From assembly GCA_031426815.1 (NCBI GenBank), contig JASJPG010000100.1:4549-68548 (forward strand): a stretch of DNA of 64,000 nt, read 5' to 3'. The translations under genes and the position numbers were made by a program. Source of the stretch: PFJX01 sp031426815 (GTDB taxonomy: Bacteria > Pseudomonadota > Gammaproteobacteria > Burkholderiales > Thiobacillaceae). Position 1 is the first letter of the stretch. Every line of letters begins with the position of its first letter. The notes beneath the pieces were generated by a model. The model saw nothing but the letters and a program-made list of their open reading frames with translations, was not told the DNA's origin and searched no databases. Below, piece after piece: positions 61,956-64,000 of this stretch.

Positions 61956-62846
61956 TTATCCGAGTTTCGTAAAGTCGTCCTGGCCGCCGCCGGCTTGCGC
62001 CTGCTCCAGCCGGGCCGCCACCAGTCCAGCCTGAATTTGCGCTGGATTCAGCATCATGGGCAACAAGCGATAAACGCGCATCAACCATTGCGGCTTGTCG
62101 CACGCTTCGAGCTCCAGACGAGCCCGCGTGGCCGGGCTCAAACGCGGCCATAACAACAGCAGCGGCGCCAGCCAGCGATGATAATCGCTAATAACCGACT
62201 GCTCCAGTCGAGTATTCCAGTCTTCTCGTACCAGCAGTTCCGGAAAATCCGCCGCGGCGACCACCCGCGCGCGCCATTCGTGAGGCAGGCGCTGGCCGCC
62301 CATGCCCTGGCCGACGCCATCCTGGCCGCGCTGAAACCACTGCGCCATGGCATGCGGCCGCGCGGCCTGATTGACCATGCGTGCGAGCATATCGCGATGC
62401 GCATCGCCGGGATTGCGCGCGATGGCGTCGCGTTGCGCCAATGCCGGCGAGTGGAAACCGGTATAGGACAGCACGAACGGATACCACTCGCTATCGATCG
62501 GCTCGGCCGGCCTGGCGCTGCCGCGCTGCGTCGCCAACAGCGCCAGAGGCAGGCCGCTTTCCCGATCCAGCAGCCAGAGTTCGTTGGTGTCGAAGATCGG
62601 GAACGGCAACGCCGGTCGCGTTTCCAGCGCGGCGAGGAGGTCTTCCTGACCGGCGGCTTGACCGAGTTTGAGGCCGACGCCCTCCTCCCAAACGCCTACC
62701 GGGCGCACCAGGCCGTAACCATCGTCGGCGCGCAGATGCCAGGTGCGCCCATCGAAGGTATGCGCGACCGCCTCGCCGATATCGACGTAGTGCACGACGC
62801 CGCGATACGGGTTGATGCGGCGCAACGCGTAGTAAGTTGGATACAT
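61956..62846 (-). CDS. Hypothetical protein of the MoxR-vWA module
   Basis: A 296-residue soluble protein starting MYPTYYALRRINPYRGV. It has no signal, membrane span, catalytic motif or cysteine cluster I recognise. Parts such as HLRADDGYGLVRPVG and WLLDRESGLPLALL resemble a beta-rich N-terminal half followed by helices. Its place as the first gene of the MoxR / metallopeptidase-vWA unit suggests it supplies a substrate, adaptor or sensor. The ATG at 62846 is chosen as the first with family-like start; a longer frame exists upstream. Confidence 0.8.
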   Translation of the reverse strand: MYPTYYALRRINPYRGVVHYVDIGEAVAHTFDGRTWHLRADDGYGLVRPVGVWEEGVGLKLGQAAGQEDLLAALETRPALPFPIFDTNELWLLDRESGLPLALLATQRGSARPAEPIDSEWYPFVLSYTGFHSPALAQRDAIARNPGDAHRDMLARMVNQAARPHAMAQWFQRGQDGVGQGMGGQRLPHEWRARVVAAADFPELLVREDWNTRLEQSVISDYHRWLAPLLLLWPRLSPATRARLELEACDKPQWLMRVYRLLPMMLNPAQIQAGLVAARLEQAQAGGGQDDFTKLG

Positions 62847-62917
62847 GTTTTGCTTTGCCTCGTCGTTGCTGCAAACTTCGCCCACGAGATTGCAACCTCA
62901 TCCCACCTGCGTCAAAC

Positions 62918-63457
62918 ATGAATTTCTGCTCCCACTGCGGCAGCCCGGTCCGCGTCGAAATACCCGCCGGCGACAACCGCCCGCGCCATGTCTGCACGAG
63001 CTGCGGTGCGATCCACTATCACAACCCGAAAATGGTGGTCGGCTGCATCCCGGAATGGGAAGACAAGATCCTGCTCTGCCGCCGTGCCATCGAACCGAAG
63101 CACGGTTTTTGGACGCTGCCTGGCGGCTTCATGGAAAACGGTGAGACGACGGCCGAAGGCGCAGCGCGGGAAACCCTGGAAGAAGCCGGCGCACGCGTGG
63201 AAGTGCTGAATCTATACAGCATGATCAGCCTGCCGGACATCAATCAGGTTTACCTGTTGTTCCGCGCCAAACTTCTTCATCTCGATTTCGCGCCCGGCGA
63301 GGAAAGCCTGGAAGCAGCCCTGTTCACCGAAGCGGACATTCCCTGGGAGCAACTCGCCTTCCGCGCCATCGAACGCACTTTGAAGCTTTACTACGACGAC
63401 CGGCGTGCCGGCGATTTCCCGCTACGTACCGGCAACGTCTTTCACAAACCCCGATGA
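62918..63457 (+). CDS. Nudix hydrolase with zinc ribbon
   Basis: A 179-residue protein: N-terminal zinc ribbon (CSHCG ... CTSCGAIHYHNPK) then a Nudix box GGFMENGETTAEGAARETLEEAGA. This domain order is typical of Nudix enzymes acting on ADP-ribose or related nucleoside diphosphates. It is divergent from the MoxR triad and overlaps the start of trhP, so both are transcribed together. Confidence 0.94.
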   Translation: MNFCSHCGSPVRVEIPAGDNRPRHVCTSCGAIHYHNPKMVVGCIPEWEDKILLCRRAIEPKHGFWTLPGGFMENGETTAEGAARETLEEAGARVEVLNLYSMISLPDINQVYLLFRAKLLHLDFAPGEESLEAALFTEADIPWEQLAFRAIERTLKLYYDDRRAGDFPLRTGNVFHKPR

Positions 63458-64000
63458 AACGCCCCGAACTCCTCGCACCGGCAGGTTCGCAAACCATGCT
63501 GGAAACCGCCCTCGCCTTCGGCGCCGATGCGGTCTACGCCGGCCAACCGCGCTACAGCCTGCGCGCCCGTAACAACAGCTTTCGCGATGAAGTCGCGCTC
63601 GGCATCGGCGTCGACTACGCCCACGCACGCGGCAAACAGTTCTACGTGGTCAGCAACATCTTCCCGCACAACGCCAAGCTGAAAACCTACCTGGCCGACA
63701 TGGCGCCGGTGGTCGCCTTGAAGCCGGATGCGCTGATCATGGCCGACCCCGGCCTGATCGACATGATCCGGGAAACCTGGCCGGAAATGCCGGTGCATCT
63801 TTCGGTGCAGGCCAACACGGTCAACTACGCCGCCGTAAAGTTCTGGCAGAAGCTCGGCATCTCGCGGGTGATTCTTTCGCGCGAACTCTCGCTCGACCAG
63901 GTCGCCGAGATCCGCCAGGAATGCCCGGACATGGCACTGGAAGTGTTCGTGCATGGCGCGCTGTGCATCGCCTATTCCGGCCGCTGCCTGCTGTCCGGCT
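63454..64000 (+). CDS. trhP: tRNA 5-hydroxyuridine biosynthesis protein TrhP (YegQ, U32 peptidase family), 3' truncated by window end
   Basis: The frame starts at ATG 63454 overlapping the Nudix stop and runs to the window end (182 codons seen; the family has about 450). The N-terminal part KRPELLAPAGSQTMLETALAFG, GADAVYAGQPRYSLR and SVQANTVNYAAVKFWQ closely matches E. coli YegQ, which with prephenate installs 5-hydroxyuridine in tRNA. The end falls at the cysteine-containing HGALCIAYSGRC motif of U32 proteins. Confidence 0.95.
   Translation, partial: MKRPELLAPAGSQTMLETALAFGADAVYAGQPRYSLRARNNSFRDEVALGIGVDYAHARGKQFYVVSNIFPHNAKLKTYLADMAPVVALKPDALIMADPGLIDMIRETWPEMPVHLSVQANTVNYAAVKFWQKLGISRVILSRELSLDQVAEIRQECPDMALEVFVHGALCIAYSGRCLLSG

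Overview
The window is GC-rich, densely coded DNA from a Gram-negative proteobacterium, most likely a sulfur-oxidising betaproteobacterium of the Thiobacillus/Sulfuritalea kind. This rests on the syntenic block mlaFEDCB - ABC transporter - bolA - murA - hisGDCBHAFIE - HIT - tatABC (the usual betaproteobacterial order), on soxYZ and the rhd-tusA-dsrE2 sulfur-relay genes, on a PEP-CTERM protein, and on many c-type cytochromes. The species assignment is inference; no rRNA gene is present.

Layout. 1-2003: end of a urease operon (ureE, ureF, ureG). 2025-3186: two small unknown genes. 3539-10195: an unusual three-gene cassette of degradative enzymes on the plus strand: a papain-like protease fused to an alpha/beta-hydrolase, an AmpD-type amidase with an SH3 domain, and a 1226-residue membrane patatin. 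REP-like palindromes flank and interrupt it. 10252-11457: ammonium transporter with a clear sigma-54 promoter. 11727-28117 (minus strand): tatCBA, HIT, the histidine genes, murA, bolA, an ABC exporter, the Mla lipid-transport genes and a DUF72 protein, interrupted by a plus-strand PEP-CTERM gene between hisG and murA. 28282-29127: a secreted protein made of twelve 12-13-residue repeats. 29199-36909: cysS, glnS, a TPR protein and an L,D-transpeptidase that share a C-terminal domain, a cyclophilin, lpxH and an unknown exported protein. 36980-40763: an exported unknown, a FadL-type porin and rhd-tusA-dsrE2. 40904-43575: a soluble chemoreceptor, tRNA-Thr, ispB and tRNA-Pro. 43576-45268: a probable island remnant at tRNA-Pro, with a 36-codon integrase stub and an astacin-like metalloprotease. 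45269-51785: thioredoxin-like protein, two FlaG-like small proteins, srkA, an asparagine-synthase-type amidotransferase and an MFS carrier. 51948-54293: zinc-ribbon protein and a DHC / SHP / cytochrome b561 / cytochrome c cluster. 54472-58352: succinate-semialdehyde dehydrogenase, thioredoxin-HEAT protein, Old Yellow Enzyme and a metallo-beta-lactamase-fold hydrolase. 58442-59278: soxZ and soxY. 59535-62846: a three-gene MoxR AAA+ / metallopeptidase-vWA / unknown module. 62918-64000: Nudix hydrolase and the start of trhP (yegQ).

How the parts fit. SoxY carries a twin-arginine signal and tatABC lies in the same window. TusA, rhodanese and DsrE2 would pass sulfane sulfur in the cytoplasm while SoxYZ carries it in the periplasm. 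The cytochromes fit a respiratory lifestyle. The best candidates for undescribed biology are the protease-hydrolase / amidase / membrane-patatin cassette, the MoxR-vWA triad with its unknown third protein, and the repeat protein at 28282. Functions come from motifs read by eye; no database search was run.
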